From positions 35,746 to 99,745 of the IMG/VR virus record IMGVR_UViG_3300032240_002285: a DNA stretch of 64,000 nucleotides; one strand, given 5' to 3'. The translations under genes and the position numbers were made by a program. The notes beneath the pieces were generated by a model. The model had not been told where the DNA came from. It saw only the letters and a list, made by a program, of their open reading frames with translations, and did not search any database. The stretch is from a virus. Positions 1-9,061 of this stretch are shown here, piece by piece. Position 1 is the stretch's first letter, and the number at the start of each line of letters is the position of its first letter.

Positions 1-475
1 AATCGTCAGCGTAATCCATTTCATTCATTGTTTCTTCCTCTTCTTCTGATTCACCAAGTTTAACAAGATATTCTACATCGTTATTATCATCTGATAAATG
101 AATTTCGTTACCATCTTTTTTAACGATGATTCCGTCATCTTCACCCATCGCTTTAAATACTTTCAGAATTTCTTCGTCAGTAGCGTCAGTTAAATCTATT
201 GGACTGTCAGAGTCAATGTTCATGTCCATATCAATGTTCATTCCCATATCGTCATTATCAACCGCATCTCCTTCATCACCTAATGATGGGATAGCAGCAT
301 CTATTTCAACCTCATCTTCTTCATTTTCTTGTTCAGATAGAGATTCTTTTACTAATTGATTGATTTCTTCCTTCATTGTTGAAGCAAGTATTCCTTTTGC
401 ATTTTCGGCAATTGCCTCTTCAACGTTTTTCATTTGAATGAGTGCCTCTTGTACTAATGATTTATTTTCTTGCAT
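1..475 (-). CDS. acidic scaffold/prohead core-like protein (partial, runs off the left edge)
   Basis: The reading frame starts at the ATG complementary to 473-475 and stays open to the window edge, so the C-terminus is missing. The N-terminus is predicted helical (begins MQENKSLVQEALIQ). The rest is very rich in Asp and Glu, with a repeated Met-Asp-Met pattern near residues 70-80. It lies just downstream of the prohead protease block, where T4 places the scaffold gp22 before capsid gene 23. Position and composition suggest a prohead core/scaffold protein; this is inference, as no family motif is recognised. LVQE at residues 7-10 fits the (I/L)-x-E pattern cut by gp21-type proteases. A class B motif lies 23 nt upstream. 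Confidence 0.6.
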   Translation of the reverse strand, partial: MQENKSLVQEALIQMKNVEEAIAENAKGILASTMKEEINQLVKESLSEQENEEDEVEIDAAIPSLGDEGDAVDNDDMGMNIDMDMNIDSDSPIDLTDATDEEILKVFKAMGEDDGIIVKKDGNEIHLSDDNNDVEYLVKLGESEEEEETMNEMDYADD

Positions 476-498
476 GAAAAATTATTTTTTTTATACCT

Positions 499-506
499 TA
501 TAAATA
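499..506 (-). promoter_or_regulatory. class B motif TATTTATA upstream of scaffold-like gene
   Basis: TATTTATA on the minus strand, 23 nt before the ATG at 475. One of about 27 copies in the window. Confidence 0.55.
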
Positions 507-532
507 GTATCAAAATTCAAAAAGTTTATTTT

Positions 533-862
533 TTAGATGGCAATAAACGACCTTTTTTGATATTGAATGCTTACAACATCTTTATTTGGTTGGTTTTGAG
601 CCCAAGTTGATGAATTATCAAATGTATCGTAAATGATATTATTTGAAGTTTGTGGTGATGTTATGTCTTTCAATATTATTTGATATAACCCACTCAATGA
701 TGTGTCATTTAAAATAATATTATCAACATTTAATAAGTTGATACTTTGAATTTCTTTTTCAGTACCTTCAGCGTAGGCTAAACAATTTGACCATGATGAA
801 CCACTTACGATAAGTAAGTCAATAGATGAATCAATATTCTTAAGAGATAAATTAAATAACAT
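533..862 (-). CDS. hypothetical protein, 109 aa
   Basis: Complete frame with an ATG start at 862. No signal peptide or membrane segment; the sequence is Ser/Asn/Ile rich and probably beta-structured. It sits inside the head gene cluster between the scaffold-like gene and a DUF4494-like gene, so a virion or assembly role is possible. A near-match to the class B motif (878-885) lies 15 nt upstream. I do not recognise the family. Confidence 0.65.
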   Translation of the reverse strand: MLFNLSLKNIDSSIDLLIVSGSSWSNCLAYAEGTEKEIQSINLLNVDNIILNDTSLSGLYQIILKDITSPQTSNNIIYDTFDNSSTWAQNQPNKDVVSIQYQKRSFIAI

Positions 863-877
863 ATTTTTTGTGTTTAC

Positions 878-885
878 AATAAATA
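878..885 (-). promoter_or_regulatory. class B motif (TATTTATT variant)
   Basis: Reads TATTTATT on the minus strand, 15 nt before the ATG at 862. Confidence 0.45.
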
Positions 886-891
886 TGTTGA

Positions 892-921
892 AACAAAAAA
901 AAAGTGGTCAGAGACCACTTT
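892..921 (-). terminator. rho-independent terminator
   Basis: Perfect 9-bp stem AAAGTGGTC/GACCACTTT with a 3-nt loop, followed on the minus strand by a T-run. It ends transcription after the 69-aa gene. Confidence 0.85.
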
Positions 922-926
922 CATAA

Positions 927-1136
927 CTATTCAATAACTTCGTCAATCTTACTTTCAGAAACTGAAGTAATTCTCCAATCGTGTGTAAAACCTTCATACT
1001 TTTTTGTGACTTTAGCTTCAACATCTGTCACGGAGTAACCTTTAACAAGTTTTTCCTCTCTAATTTTTTTAATCTTTCCTGAATTTTCGTCAGGTAAATC
1101 ATACTGAACTTTTGCTACAAAATATTTTTCTTCCAT
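927..1136 (-). CDS. DUF4494-like small protein, 69 aa
   Basis: Short basic/acidic protein of the pattern YFVAKVQYDL...KKIREEKLVKGYSVTDVEAKV...F.V. This resembles DUF4494, a domain I associate with Bacteroidota and their phages; no biochemical role is known. It lies 9 bp after the prohead protease gene and just before a strong terminator, so the two are probably cotranscribed. The family call is from recognition of the pattern, not from a search. Confidence 0.6.
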   Translation of the reverse strand: MEEKYFVAKVQYDLPDENSGKIKKIREEKLVKGYSVTDVEAKVTKKYEGFTHDWRITSVSESKIDEVIE

Positions 1137-1145
1137 TTTTTTATT

Positions 1146-1865
1146 TTATTTTCCTAAATAATCGTTCAATTTTTTCATTAAGTCAAGGGATTTATTTGAT
1201 GAAGTATCCATTGATTGTTTTATCTTTTTTTCTTCATCTAAATTTTCTTCATATTTTCCTCTGTCTTCAGGGTTTGAAAATAAATAAGCACCAGGTGTTG
1301 AAGGCGAAGACACTAAGTCAAAACAAATTAATTCAAAATCATCTTGTACTTCATTTCTTTCCCCAACTTTTTTTAATGAACCAACTCCTCTTGATGAAAC
1401 TCCCATAGTTACTCCTTGTCTCATTAAATTAGCTGCTTGGTCTCCTTTTGTTGAAACAATTCCACTTTCATGAAATCCTGGTGAAGTTAATAGTTTGAGT
1501 TTACCCATCAATATATTTTTATCCCACCATATATCAGTGATAATATGAGATACTCTGTCTAAGTCAATCAATGACGACTCAGGGTGGTTAAGTTCTGATG
1601 TTGATAAACCTTTAGCAATAGCCTTCTTATAATTGTCAGCTTCTCTTTTTAAAATTCTTTCAGGGTAGAATCTACCGTTTCTATTTGGGGTGTCATACTT
1701 TTGTAAAACCGCATAGAATTCAAAAGGATTTCTATAATCAAGTGTCGCAGCCTCTTTTAGAATTTCAAAATTACGATGGTCTTTAGGCGATACCAAACCA
1801 GCATCCATTTCAATTAATATTCCGTGACCTAATTCGTTGGCCTCTAAGATTCTTAAATTTTTCAT
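1146..1865 (-). CDS. prohead core protease, T4 gp21-like
   Basis: A 239-aa serine protease expected to mature the prohead by cutting scaffold and internal proteins after (I/L)-x-E. The fold is recognised from ELNHP (His94), the serine region GVSSRG (Ser157/158) and CFDLVSSPS (Asp184), the order seen in U9/S80-type prohead proteases. The N-terminal RILEA (residues 5-9) is itself a potential (I/L)-x-E self-cleavage site. Placement between portal and scaffold-like genes matches T4 gene order. The Lys/Glu-rich C-terminal tail after residue 205 is probably disordered. The exact catalytic serine cannot be fixed from sequence alone. Confidence 0.85.
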   Translation of the reverse strand: MKNLRILEANELGHGILIEMDAGLVSPKDHRNFEILKEAATLDYRNPFEFYAVLQKYDTPNRNGRFYPERILKREADNYKKAIAKGLSTSELNHPESSLIDLDRVSHIITDIWWDKNILMGKLKLLTSPGFHESGIVSTKGDQAANLMRQGVTMGVSSRGVGSLKKVGERNEVQDDFELICFDLVSSPSTPGAYLFSNPEDRGKYEENLDEEKKIKQSMDTSSNKSLDLMKKLNDYLGK

Positions 1866-1879
1866 TAATTCTTTTTTAA

Positions 1880-1887
1880 GATAAATA
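1880..1887 (-). promoter_or_regulatory. class B motif (TATTTATC variant)
   Basis: TATTTATC on the minus strand, 14 nt before the prohead protease ATG. Confidence 0.45.
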
Positions 1888-1906
1888 TACCAAAAGAGTA
1901 TCTTTA

Positions 1907-2344
1907 TTAGATTTCCTCATTTTTTGAAATTGAAAAATTAAAATATTTGTTATTTTCAACCGCGTTATTGAATATATTTTTAATAATAATTTTGACAGAT
2001 TCTTTAATTTCTTGGGATTTAAAGTCAATTTCTTGATTTGTGTATAAATTAACTTCAAGATTTAAAAATGATTTTTTACCATAAGATAAACCACTTGTTC
2101 TTAAATCTAAGTCAATAATACTTCTTTCTTTGAATATTGACATATCAATAGAATTGAATACTGATGTTTTAATGTCTCTGTTTAAACTTGACACAACTCG
2201 GTTCCAATTATCATACTCTTTTTTTGGTGTTACCCAAGATTGAATATTTATATAGAGTGATTTTAAATTTTTTGAATCTACAGTCCCATATACCGATTTA
2301 ATTGGATTATATAGATTTAATTTTACGCTTTTACCTTTTTTCAT
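1907..2344 (-). CDS. hypothetical head-cluster protein, 145 aa
   Basis: ATG start (MKKGKSVKLNLYN). The sequence alternates short beta-like and helical stretches, with no membrane segment or known motif. It lies between the portal-side gene and the prohead protease on the same strand, so an assembly role is plausible by location only. No class B motif is visible before it. Not recognised. Confidence 0.65.
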   Translation of the reverse strand: MKKGKSVKLNLYNPIKSVYGTVDSKNLKSLYINIQSWVTPKKEYDNWNRVVSSLNRDIKTSVFNSIDMSIFKERSIIDLDLRTSGLSYGKKSFLNLEVNLYTNQEIDFKSQEIKESVKIIIKNIFNNAVENNKYFNFSISKNEEI

Positions 2345-2443
2345 TAACCTTTACATTGGTAATCATTTATTATATATGTAAAAAATAACACATTTTATAA
2401 CGATTGTCAAAAATTTTGTAAAAATTATAGATATTTGTATTAT

Positions 2444-2629
2444 ATGTTAATAGTAGAAATTAAAAATAACGAGAGTATTGAAAGAGCCTTAAAGACTTTA
2501 AAATCTAAAGTTATCAAGACTAAGCAAAATCAAATACTTTTTGAAAGAAAACAGTTTGTTAAGAAATCACTGACAAAAAGAGTGAAAAAATTAAAAGCTA
2601 TCTACAAACAAAAATTAAATAACGATTAA
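2444..2629 (+). CDS. rpsU: ribosomal protein bS21 homologue, 61 aa
   Basis: The protein starts MLIVEIKNNESIERALKT and ends with a basic KKLKAIYKQKLN stretch, matching bacterial bS21 over almost its whole length (opening MLIV-x-VK, then ERALK, then KPS/KKSL, RR/KR, K-x-KAIY-x-QK). bS21 binds the 30S platform near the anti-Shine-Dalgarno sequence. In Bacteroidota it is linked to occlusion of that sequence, and bS21 genes are reported from many phages. The ATG at 2444 is preferred over an in-frame TTG at 2435 because bS21 proteins start MLIV. It is the lone plus-strand gene in the head cluster. Its stop overlaps the stop of the opposing gene in the palindrome TTAA (2626-2629). Confidence 0.92.
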   Translation: MLIVEIKNNESIERALKTLKSKVIKTKQNQILFERKQFVKKSLTKRVKKLKAIYKQKLNND

Positions 2630-3324
2630 AGAGACTCCTCTAAATTTTTTATTTTTAAAAAATTCATTTGGTCAAACTTCTCGTTTTTAATTCTATCAAT
2701 TGTTTCTGATAACTTTGTCTTCATTTCAAACTCATCTTCTTTTTCTAAAATTGTTTGAAGCTTAGATACTGCGCTCTCACGGATAGTTTCAAACTTAGTT
2801 TCAAGTGAAGCGGTATCTTCTGAAATGATTAAGAAAAATTCTTTTTTAGAATTCTCATCAAGAGTATCAATGTAATTCTTTAATGTTTGGTTAGCAATAC
2901 TAACCATAGATTTTAATGGAATGTTAATAGATTCCTTTATAGTACGATTAGTTGACGTTAACAATTTAATAATATTCTTTTTTGAATTAATTCTCTCGTG
3001 TATATCCAATTTATTTAGATAAACAATAGAATCAATGTCAGAATATTTATTTTCAACATTTTCGGATAATGTTGATGGCAATTTAATACTTGGTAATAAT
3101 TTTTGAATTAAATTAATACCTTCTTCTAAAAAATCTTTAGCGTCGGATTCGGATAAACTTTGGGGTGTACTTAACTGGTCGTACAAAGAATATATCTTTG
3201 ACATAGTTTTATTACTCAAAACATTATGCTTGAATTCTTTAAGTGACTTTTTGAAATCTTTTTCATTTTGATAAGATTCAATTAAGCTGTTTTCTATTAT
3301 GGATTTGATTTGTCCGAACGTCAT
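2626..3324 (-). CDS. hypothetical helical protein, 232 aa
   Basis: Almost entirely helical and charged, with likely coiled coil in the last 60 residues. It lies directly downstream of the portal gene (27 bp gap), where T4-like phages keep small head proteins (gp67/gp68) and scaffold components. No motif allows assignment. A perfect class B motif abuts the portal stop codon and precedes this gene by 18 nt. Confidence 0.65.
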   Translation of the reverse strand: MTFGQIKSIIENSLIESYQNEKDFKKSLKEFKHNVLSNKTMSKIYSLYDQLSTPQSLSESDAKDFLEEGINLIQKLLPSIKLPSTLSENVENKYSDIDSIVYLNKLDIHERINSKKNIIKLLTSTNRTIKESINIPLKSMVSIANQTLKNYIDTLDENSKKEFFLIISEDTASLETKFETIRESAVSKLQTILEKEDEFEMKTKLSETIDRIKNEKFDQMNFLKIKNLEESL

Positions 3325-3342
3325 TTATAAAGGTATTTTGAA

Positions 3343-3350
3343 TATAAATA
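3343..3350 (-). promoter_or_regulatory. class B motif TATTTATA
   Basis: Perfect 8-mer on the minus strand, 18 nt before the ATG at 3324 and directly adjacent to the portal stop codon. Confidence 0.55.
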
Positions 3351-5201
3351 TTACGAGTTTAGTAACTTATCCAATTCTTTTGAAATTTCTCCTAAAGATT
3401 CTTGCCCTTGACCCAAATCTAAGAACGTTGACCCTCTGAAAATGTTGTTTTCCAATAGGATATTCATGTTAGCGGTTTTGGATTCTGGAGTTATTTCTGC
3501 TTCAGGTCCTGCTGGAGTTTCAGGAGCTGAAGGAGTTGCTTCTTCAGGTGTTGCAGCAGTTTCAAACTCAGATGCTCCACCACTTGCTGGAGGTGCACCA
3601 ATTTCTGTTTCACTACCCGCACTAGGTACTGCTGGAGTACCTGAAGCTCCGTTACCGTATAATTTATCAATGTTGTCAAATAAACCTGTTTTAGTGATAA
3701 CTGTTGGAGTGGCTTTAAGTTCTTCTCCGACTGCTCTTTCAATTCTTTGTTGTTGTAAATCAAGTCTGATTTCTTCATCAGAGAATCCAAAAATATGTTT
3801 CTTAGCCCATGTTGAAGAAGTTGGTTGTATACCATTTCCTGGGTCAGATACTAAGTCTTTATATAATAATACTTTTTCTTTCCAAACATCAATTTTTAAT
3901 AAATCAGCTTGTGTAGATGGATTTGTAAGGCCTAATGTAAAGTTTTGTAATTCATCCTCAAATCCAAGTAAAAATAAGTGAACAATTGCAATTTTATTCA
4001 ATTCTGCAATCATACTTTTTTGAATTCTATTAATAGTACGAGCAAAACGAATATCTTGTAATGATAAATTTTTACCATCACCAACAACTTCTTCAAAACC
4101 TAAGAATGCTTTAGGGACACGAAGCGCTGTTAATAATTTCTTTTGGATATATTCAATATCAGCAATCTCAGAAAGGTTAGTCGCACCAGGTAAAGTTGTA
4201 ATTGGGTCTGGTGCTGCTGGGTCTCTAACAGGGATAAAGTAATCTTGGTCAACCGCCATTTGGTTGAATCTCATATCTACGTTACCTGTTTTACTATCAA
4301 CAACTTGTTCTCTTTTGAATTTATTAGCAACACGGTTTACGTATGCCTCAACATCATCGTCATTCATATTACCTACGAATACCTTGAACATTCTTCTTTC
4401 AGGTGCTCTTGATGTACGATAAATTAACATTGCATCTTCAGATAGTAATAATTGTTTCCAAATTCTTCGGGCCTTTTCTAACATAGAAGTACCGTAAGGA
4501 AGTTTTCTATCGTCACCTAATAATCTAAAGTGAGCAATTTCCCATGATTGGAACTCCATGTTTTTGTTTTTCCAAGTAAAGTGTAATGCTTTCTTGTCTT
4601 TGTCAGGTTCAGCAGTGATATCTACCGAAATTTTTTGTGTTACACCAACTTCGTGGCGTTCAATTTCAATAGTTGGTAGTTGTTGACATCCTACAACACC
4701 TTTTTCTGGGTCTAATTTTAAATAAACAAAATTGTCACCATACTTACAAGTGTTTCTTGTCCACATTGGTAAGTTGGTGTTAATATCTAAATTATTGTTG
4801 AATAAATCGGCCAACACTGATTTAATTCTTTTTGACTCAGAATAGATTTGAAGAATAAATCCATCTTCATTTGTTGTTGTGGATTCTTCAGAATAGATAT
4901 CTAACGCTGCGGAAATCTCAGGAGTATACTCCATAGATTCATAATCATACTGCGAAGACAATCTTGATGGTTCATAATAAATTGCTTGAGAGTATAAGTT
5001 GTTTTCAACCTTAGACCATTGATTAGATAAATAAAACGATTGTTGAGCTTGTAATTTTTCTTTCTCATATTCATCACGATTTGTTGTACGCAAAAGTTCT
5101 TTCTTATCAAACTTAAAAGTTGGATAATCTTGCTTTAGTAAAGAATTCGGGCCGAACGTTTTAGAAAGCCTCTGCCATACCGTTAAATTATTATCATTCA
5201 T
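3351..5201 (-). CDS. portal vertex protein, T4 gp20-like
   Basis: At 616 aa the protein is somewhat longer than T4 gp20. The core (about residues 1-500) shows the portal pattern: YESMEYTPEISAALDIYSEES near the N-terminus, RMFKVFVGNM and KRAPERR-like segments, YFIPVRDPAAPDPITTLPGA, then IADIEYIQKKLLTALRVPKAFLGFEE. It forms the dodecameric ring at the head vertex through which DNA is packaged. A low-complexity Ala/Pro/Glu/Thr tail (about 515-585) precedes a short helical end and is unusual for the family. The gene follows the large terminase on the same strand, as in T4. A class B motif lies 28 nt upstream. Confidence 0.9.
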   Translation of the reverse strand: MNDNNLTVWQRLSKTFGPNSLLKQDYPTFKFDKKELLRTTNRDEYEKEKLQAQQSFYLSNQWSKVENNLYSQAIYYEPSRLSSQYDYESMEYTPEISAALDIYSEESTTTNEDGFILQIYSESKRIKSVLADLFNNNLDINTNLPMWTRNTCKYGDNFVYLKLDPEKGVVGCQQLPTIEIERHEVGVTQKISVDITAEPDKDKKALHFTWKNKNMEFQSWEIAHFRLLGDDRKLPYGTSMLEKARRIWKQLLLSEDAMLIYRTSRAPERRMFKVFVGNMNDDDVEAYVNRVANKFKREQVVDSKTGNVDMRFNQMAVDQDYFIPVRDPAAPDPITTLPGATNLSEIADIEYIQKKLLTALRVPKAFLGFEEVVGDGKNLSLQDIRFARTINRIQKSMIAELNKIAIVHLFLLGFEDELQNFTLGLTNPSTQADLLKIDVWKEKVLLYKDLVSDPGNGIQPTSSTWAKKHIFGFSDEEIRLDLQQQRIERAVGEELKATPTVITKTGLFDNIDKLYGNGASGTPAVPSAGSETEIGAPPASGGASEFETAATPEEATPSAPETPAGPEAEITPESKTANMNILLENNIFRGSTFLDLGQGQESLGEISKELDKLLNS

Positions 5202-5229
5202 AATACAATTTTACTTAAAACCTTGAAAT

Positions 5230-5237
5230 TATAAATA
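5230..5237 (-). promoter_or_regulatory. class B motif TATTTATA upstream of portal
   Basis: Perfect 8-mer on the minus strand between the terminase stop and the portal ATG, 28 nt before the ATG. Confidence 0.55.
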
Positions 5238-5238
5238 G

Positions 5239-6999
5239 TTATCTAGCGCCAAATAACCATCCATATTTCTGGTAATCCTCTTTTGAAGAACTCCGATTAT
5301 GCCCCGCACTGTCTCTACCCATTTGAGGAACCATCGGATTAAAGAACTCAGAAGCGTTTTTATTTTCATTAACCGCAGTTGACCAAGAGTTAATCATCGC
5401 TTTAGTATGGTTAGTTACTTTTTCTAATGACTGAAATGATTTCTCCGCGACATAAATTGCCATTGACAATCCCATAATGCAATCATCATGGTGTCCTTTT
5501 TGGTGGTCTGGTCTACCATTAATGTATACAAACGTGTTCATTTCATTATAAGTTCTATTTGAATAGATTCTAAATCCATGTCTACAGGCCTCCTCAAGAG
5601 CCGATATAATTTGAACCCTTTTTGCATTAAAGTTAATTCCAGGGATTTTATCATTAATTTTCGGGTCGTATTTCCATTTATTACTTGTATCAACACCATC
5701 AATATAAAAACCTCCTTGATATGATAACTCTTGTAATTTTCTTGCTGTTGCAACACCCATACCACCTGTTAAATCAACTACACAATAGGCGTTATACATT
5801 GTACCCCATTTGTAAGCAATTTCGGCTAAAACATCTGGTGGTACTTTTCCCACGTACTCCAATGCCTGTTCTCTTTCGTCAAAGTCAATAATCTGAATAG
5901 ATGAAAAGTCCTCAGAGTCTCCCCTTGAAACGTCAACACCCATTACGTACTTATGACCATTAACGGGCTCTTTGAATATCCATAGTCCACTACCCATTAA
6001 TTTTGCTTGGGGTTCTCTAAGTTGATTTTTGGCAATGTTTTGCATTAATTCAGAATCAAATACGTTATCACCTGAACCCAAGAAATTACATTCTAATTCT
6101 TGTGCTACTTTACGTCTATCGTATTTTAATTTTTTAACCATACCCTCAAACCAAGCAGAACATGGTTTGTATCCATCCTCAATGTACTTTGTTACTATAG
6201 AATGGTCTCTGTCATATGGATTGTCCATAGATAAATCTACTACAACATCTTTAGGATAATCTTCTCTATTTAATAGATAGTGAACTAAATCCTTGGTTTT
6301 AACCATATACAAGTCTTTTGTATAACGAGGGTCACGATGCCAATACATTTCAGAGATTTTGAAATCATTCATTCCTCTTAACGCTTGGTCATAAATTTCG
6401 TAATAAATTGCATCATAACCATTTGGTGTAGATACTACAATTACTTTACCACCTGTAGATAGTGAGGCCATACAAGCCGACCAAAAATCACTATCGGCCT
6501 CAATAAATGCTGCCTCGTCAAATATAAGAATTGTTGGAGTATAACCACGTAGTGCGTCTTTTGAAGTTGCAACCGCTTTAACTTCACAATTATTATTTAG
6601 TTTGAAGTGTCTTTGTGAGTTTTTCTCTTGTGAGAATCCAATACCTACCCATGATGGCCATTGTTCTACAAACCCTCTAACTTTATTTGCCATCTCCATT
6701 GACGTATCAAGTTTGTTGGCAATTATTAGAATTTTTTCAGGTTTGGTTTTTTTAGCAAAGGCTAATTTTTTGGACGCCCAAGCGGCCGTTACTGTTGAAA
6801 CTCCCGCCTGTCTGTACTTTAAGGCAATGTTTTCATTGTAATTGTCGTAATCTTCTATTAAAGATATTTGGTCTGGGAAAAGGTCTAATGGAACATACTT
6901 TGAAACTGTGTTATCGTATGTCTGTAGATAAGTACGAAGTGCGTAAGGTGTATTCCTCATGCACTTCGTAACTTCAATTATTAGTTGTTCTTTATTCAC
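5239..6999 (-). CDS. terminase large subunit, T4 gp17-like
   Basis: The DNA-packaging motor and nuclease, 586 aa. The ATPase half has a Walker A-like RQAGVST (63-69), Walker B LIFDEAAF (158-165) and coupling motif STPNG (190-194). The nuclease half has VMGVDVSRGD with Asp356, and a late HHDDCIMG acidic motif, as in RNase H-fold terminase nucleases. It works with the portal encoded next to it. The gene is 8 bp from the upstream 437-aa gene, with no class B motif in the gap, so it is probably cotranscribed with it. Confidence 0.95.
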   Translation of the reverse strand: MNKEQLIIEVTKCMRNTPYALRTYLQTYDNTVSKYVPLDLFPDQISLIEDYDNYNENIALKYRQAGVSTVTAAWASKKLAFAKKTKPEKILIIANKLDTSMEMANKVRGFVEQWPSWVGIGFSQEKNSQRHFKLNNNCEVKAVATSKDALRGYTPTILIFDEAAFIEADSDFWSACMASLSTGGKVIVVSTPNGYDAIYYEIYDQALRGMNDFKISEMYWHRDPRYTKDLYMVKTKDLVHYLLNREDYPKDVVVDLSMDNPYDRDHSIVTKYIEDGYKPCSAWFEGMVKKLKYDRRKVAQELECNFLGSGDNVFDSELMQNIAKNQLREPQAKLMGSGLWIFKEPVNGHKYVMGVDVSRGDSEDFSSIQIIDFDEREQALEYVGKVPPDVLAEIAYKWGTMYNAYCVVDLTGGMGVATARKLQELSYQGGFYIDGVDTSNKWKYDPKINDKIPGINFNAKRVQIISALEEACRHGFRIYSNRTYNEMNTFVYINGRPDHQKGHHDDCIMGLSMAIYVAEKSFQSLEKVTNHTKAMINSWSTAVNENKNASEFFNPMVPQMGRDSAGHNRSSSKEDYQKYGWLFGAR

Positions 7000-7007
7000 T
7001 AATTGAA

Positions 7008-8321
7008 TTATTTAGGTCTTGATATACCTAAACTACCTAAGAAATCATCTAAATCGTCATCATTGTCATCATCTCCAAAATCATTAGAACTTGAAAAATC
7101 AGAAGAATCATTATCTTCTTTATATTCATCAAACTCATTTTTCATTTGAATAGCTTCTCTCATAATTTCTTCAAATCTTGATGTAGCTTTTTTAACTTTT
7201 GATTCGTCTTCAGAAATAGCGTTTCCAATAATATTTAAGAATTCTTGGGCAGGTACTTGGTATAACAAAATGTGAAACCAGTTTATTAGACCTTTGTTTG
7301 AATCTTCAAACATTTGGTCAGGTAAAGCATGTCTTAATTTTTCGGCGATTTCAGGTCCGATTCTCAATTGCATTGGTTCATTTGGTAATATATCAACAGC
7401 TCCTTTTACTCTATCACGCATTGTATCAGATGTAGGTAAACCGTGTCTGCCTTTTGATTCCTCAATACCTTTGATAATCTCATGACAAAGAATTGGGAAA
7501 ATCATTCCTTGAGCTTTAATTACAGTATCTGCATCATTCTCTTCTTCTTCAAAATCATCATTTTCATCCTCGTCATCGTCAGGGTCTAATTCTACTTTAC
7601 CCGCAACACCGTTACCTGTTTGACTCATCATTTCAATCATTTGTTCCATTGTAAAATACAAGAAATCGTTGATTGCCATAATACCTAAATAAGCAGGATA
7701 TAATCTTGGGTCAATTTTGTTTAATTTTTCTCTGATATCAGGTTTTTGAAAAACATAGTGTCCTTTTTTCGCAGCCCCTTGAATGATGGCATTGATAATA
7801 TTTCTTTTATGTTTTTCTAACTCAAATTCTTCCTCGTCTGTCAGTTCATCAACATCAAAAGATGGAATTTGTAATTTTGGTTCTTTTGGTTCTTTTTCTT
7901 TTTTTGGTTTGTATTGGAAATTTGAAGTATCAATCCCTCCTCCTAATATTGCCTTAATTTTCACCCATCCTTCAGGTGTTTGAGTTTCTTCTAATGATGC
8001 TTCTTTTGCAAGTTGTTCTAGTTCCTCTTTGTGTCTTGCCTCAATTTGCATAATCATTGGCATTTTGGACATCATTTCGTTATAAACCATCTCTTGAACT
8101 TGTCTAGAACTAAGATTTTCAATACCTGTTACTTCTCTTAATTTATCGGCAACTTTTTGAAATCTCTGACTTACTAATCTTTGTACGTCAGCAGGACCTT
8201 TTTTCATTGCAGGATTTGACCCGTAAAGACTTTCAGGACTTGCTAGTTTTCTTTCCAAGTTCGAGTCCATCCTTTCGGGTGTGTTACCATAATCTAATTG
8301 TTCTCTAACATTCTTAGCCAT
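7008..8321 (-). CDS. hypothetical protein upstream of terminase, 437 aa
   Basis: Mostly helical soluble protein with a Lys/Glu/Pro linker (about 140-165), an acidic insert DDDEDENDDFEEEEND near residue 255 and a Ser/Asp-rich tail. It lies 8 bp before the large terminase. That position would fit a small terminase or packaging accessory, but size and sequence do not identify one. It sits in a tight run with the next three upstream genes (2-11 bp gaps or overlaps), so cotranscription is likely. Confidence 0.65.
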   Translation of the reverse strand: MAKNVREQLDYGNTPERMDSNLERKLASPESLYGSNPAMKKGPADVQRLVSQRFQKVADKLREVTGIENLSSRQVQEMVYNEMMSKMPMIMQIEARHKEELEQLAKEASLEETQTPEGWVKIKAILGGGIDTSNFQYKPKKEKEPKEPKLQIPSFDVDELTDEEEFELEKHKRNIINAIIQGAAKKGHYVFQKPDIREKLNKIDPRLYPAYLGIMAINDFLYFTMEQMIEMMSQTGNGVAGKVELDPDDDEDENDDFEEEENDADTVIKAQGMIFPILCHEIIKGIEESKGRHGLPTSDTMRDRVKGAVDILPNEPMQLRIGPEIAEKLRHALPDQMFEDSNKGLINWFHILLYQVPAQEFLNIIGNAISEDESKVKKATSRFEEIMREAIQMKNEFDEYKEDNDSSDFSSSNDFGDDDNDDDLDDFLGSLGISRPK

Positions 8322-8323
8322 AA

Positions 8324-9061
8324 TTATTTTTTTAAAATGTCCATAATAGTATCAATAACTTTATCCTTAGCAATCTCAGGACTTATTTTCTTAGCCTTAG
8401 GATTTGGTTTTTCACCAGGGTGTGGGTTTTTCATTGGATGTGAAGGCCTTGTTCTAGGCTTAACATCAGGTTTAGTTCTGACAGGAGCCGTTTTAGTGTC
8501 TCCTCCCTCAGAAAGATATTTTAATAACTCACCTTTAGTCATTTTTGGTTGTATGTGTTTTTCCACGAGCTTAGATATTTCATTTTCTAAGAACAAAGAT
8601 AGTGGATTTTTTCCTTCCGACAATTGTTTTTTTACAGATTGTACACATCTCTCAAATTTTCTTGTTTTTTTAGGTCCAACTTGTGCGTGGCATATTGCCC
8701 ATGGATTTGGTTGACCTGGCTTTAAGTCTGCTTCGCTTTCAAACATACCCATACCGTCATCTTCAGTTTCGAATCCGTCATCTGATGATGGACCTACTTG
8801 TTTCGGGTCTTGAGTTTCAGTTTCTTTATTTGGGTCAACTGTAACTTCTTCTTCCTCGTCAAGTTCTTTTTCATAAACTTGGAAAGGTTTCTTTTCATTT
8901 TTTAACTTGGTAATTGTTGCAGTATCTGTTTTTGAAACATTTATTTGTTCCACAACTAATTTCTTGTGTAGAATGTCAATTTGTGATTCAGTTAATTTTG
9001 AAACAGTTTTTGAAGATAAACCGTTTTCTATGAGTTCAAGAGCTTTTTTATTAATTTTCAT
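8324..9061 (-). CDS. hypothetical protein with NPWAICxAxVG motif, 245 aa
   Basis: N-terminal helical segment (MKINKKALELIENGLSS), an acidic middle, then NPWAICHAQVG..KKTRKFERCV, and a Pro/Lys-rich linker before a short C-terminal helix. The NPWAIC...(K/R)FE(K/R)CV pattern recurs in proteins of uncultured T4-like phages as far as I recall; its function is unknown to me. The start overlaps the 132-aa gene by 11 bp, indicating translational coupling. Confidence 0.65.
   Translation of the reverse strand: MKINKKALELIENGLSSKTVSKLTESQIDILHKKLVVEQINVSKTDTATITKLKNEKKPFQVYEKELDEEEEVTVDPNKETETQDPKQVGPSSDDGFETEDDGMGMFESEADLKPGQPNPWAICHAQVGPKKTRKFERCVQSVKKQLSEGKNPLSLFLENEISKLVEKHIQPKMTKGELLKYLSEGGDTKTAPVRTKPDVKPRTRPSHPMKNPHPGEKPNPKAKKISPEIAKDKVIDTIMDILKK

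Noticed and set aside
499-506. Canonical T4 late promoter TATAAATA on the plus strand
   Set aside because: Here and at the other minus-strand genes, TATAAATA reads away from the gene. In the sense direction the motif is TATTTATA, so it is not the T4 form.
2427-2443. Class A promoter for bS21
   Set aside because: GATATTTG is one base off TAnnTTTG and no TTG lies at 17-23 nt, so a promoter is not claimed.
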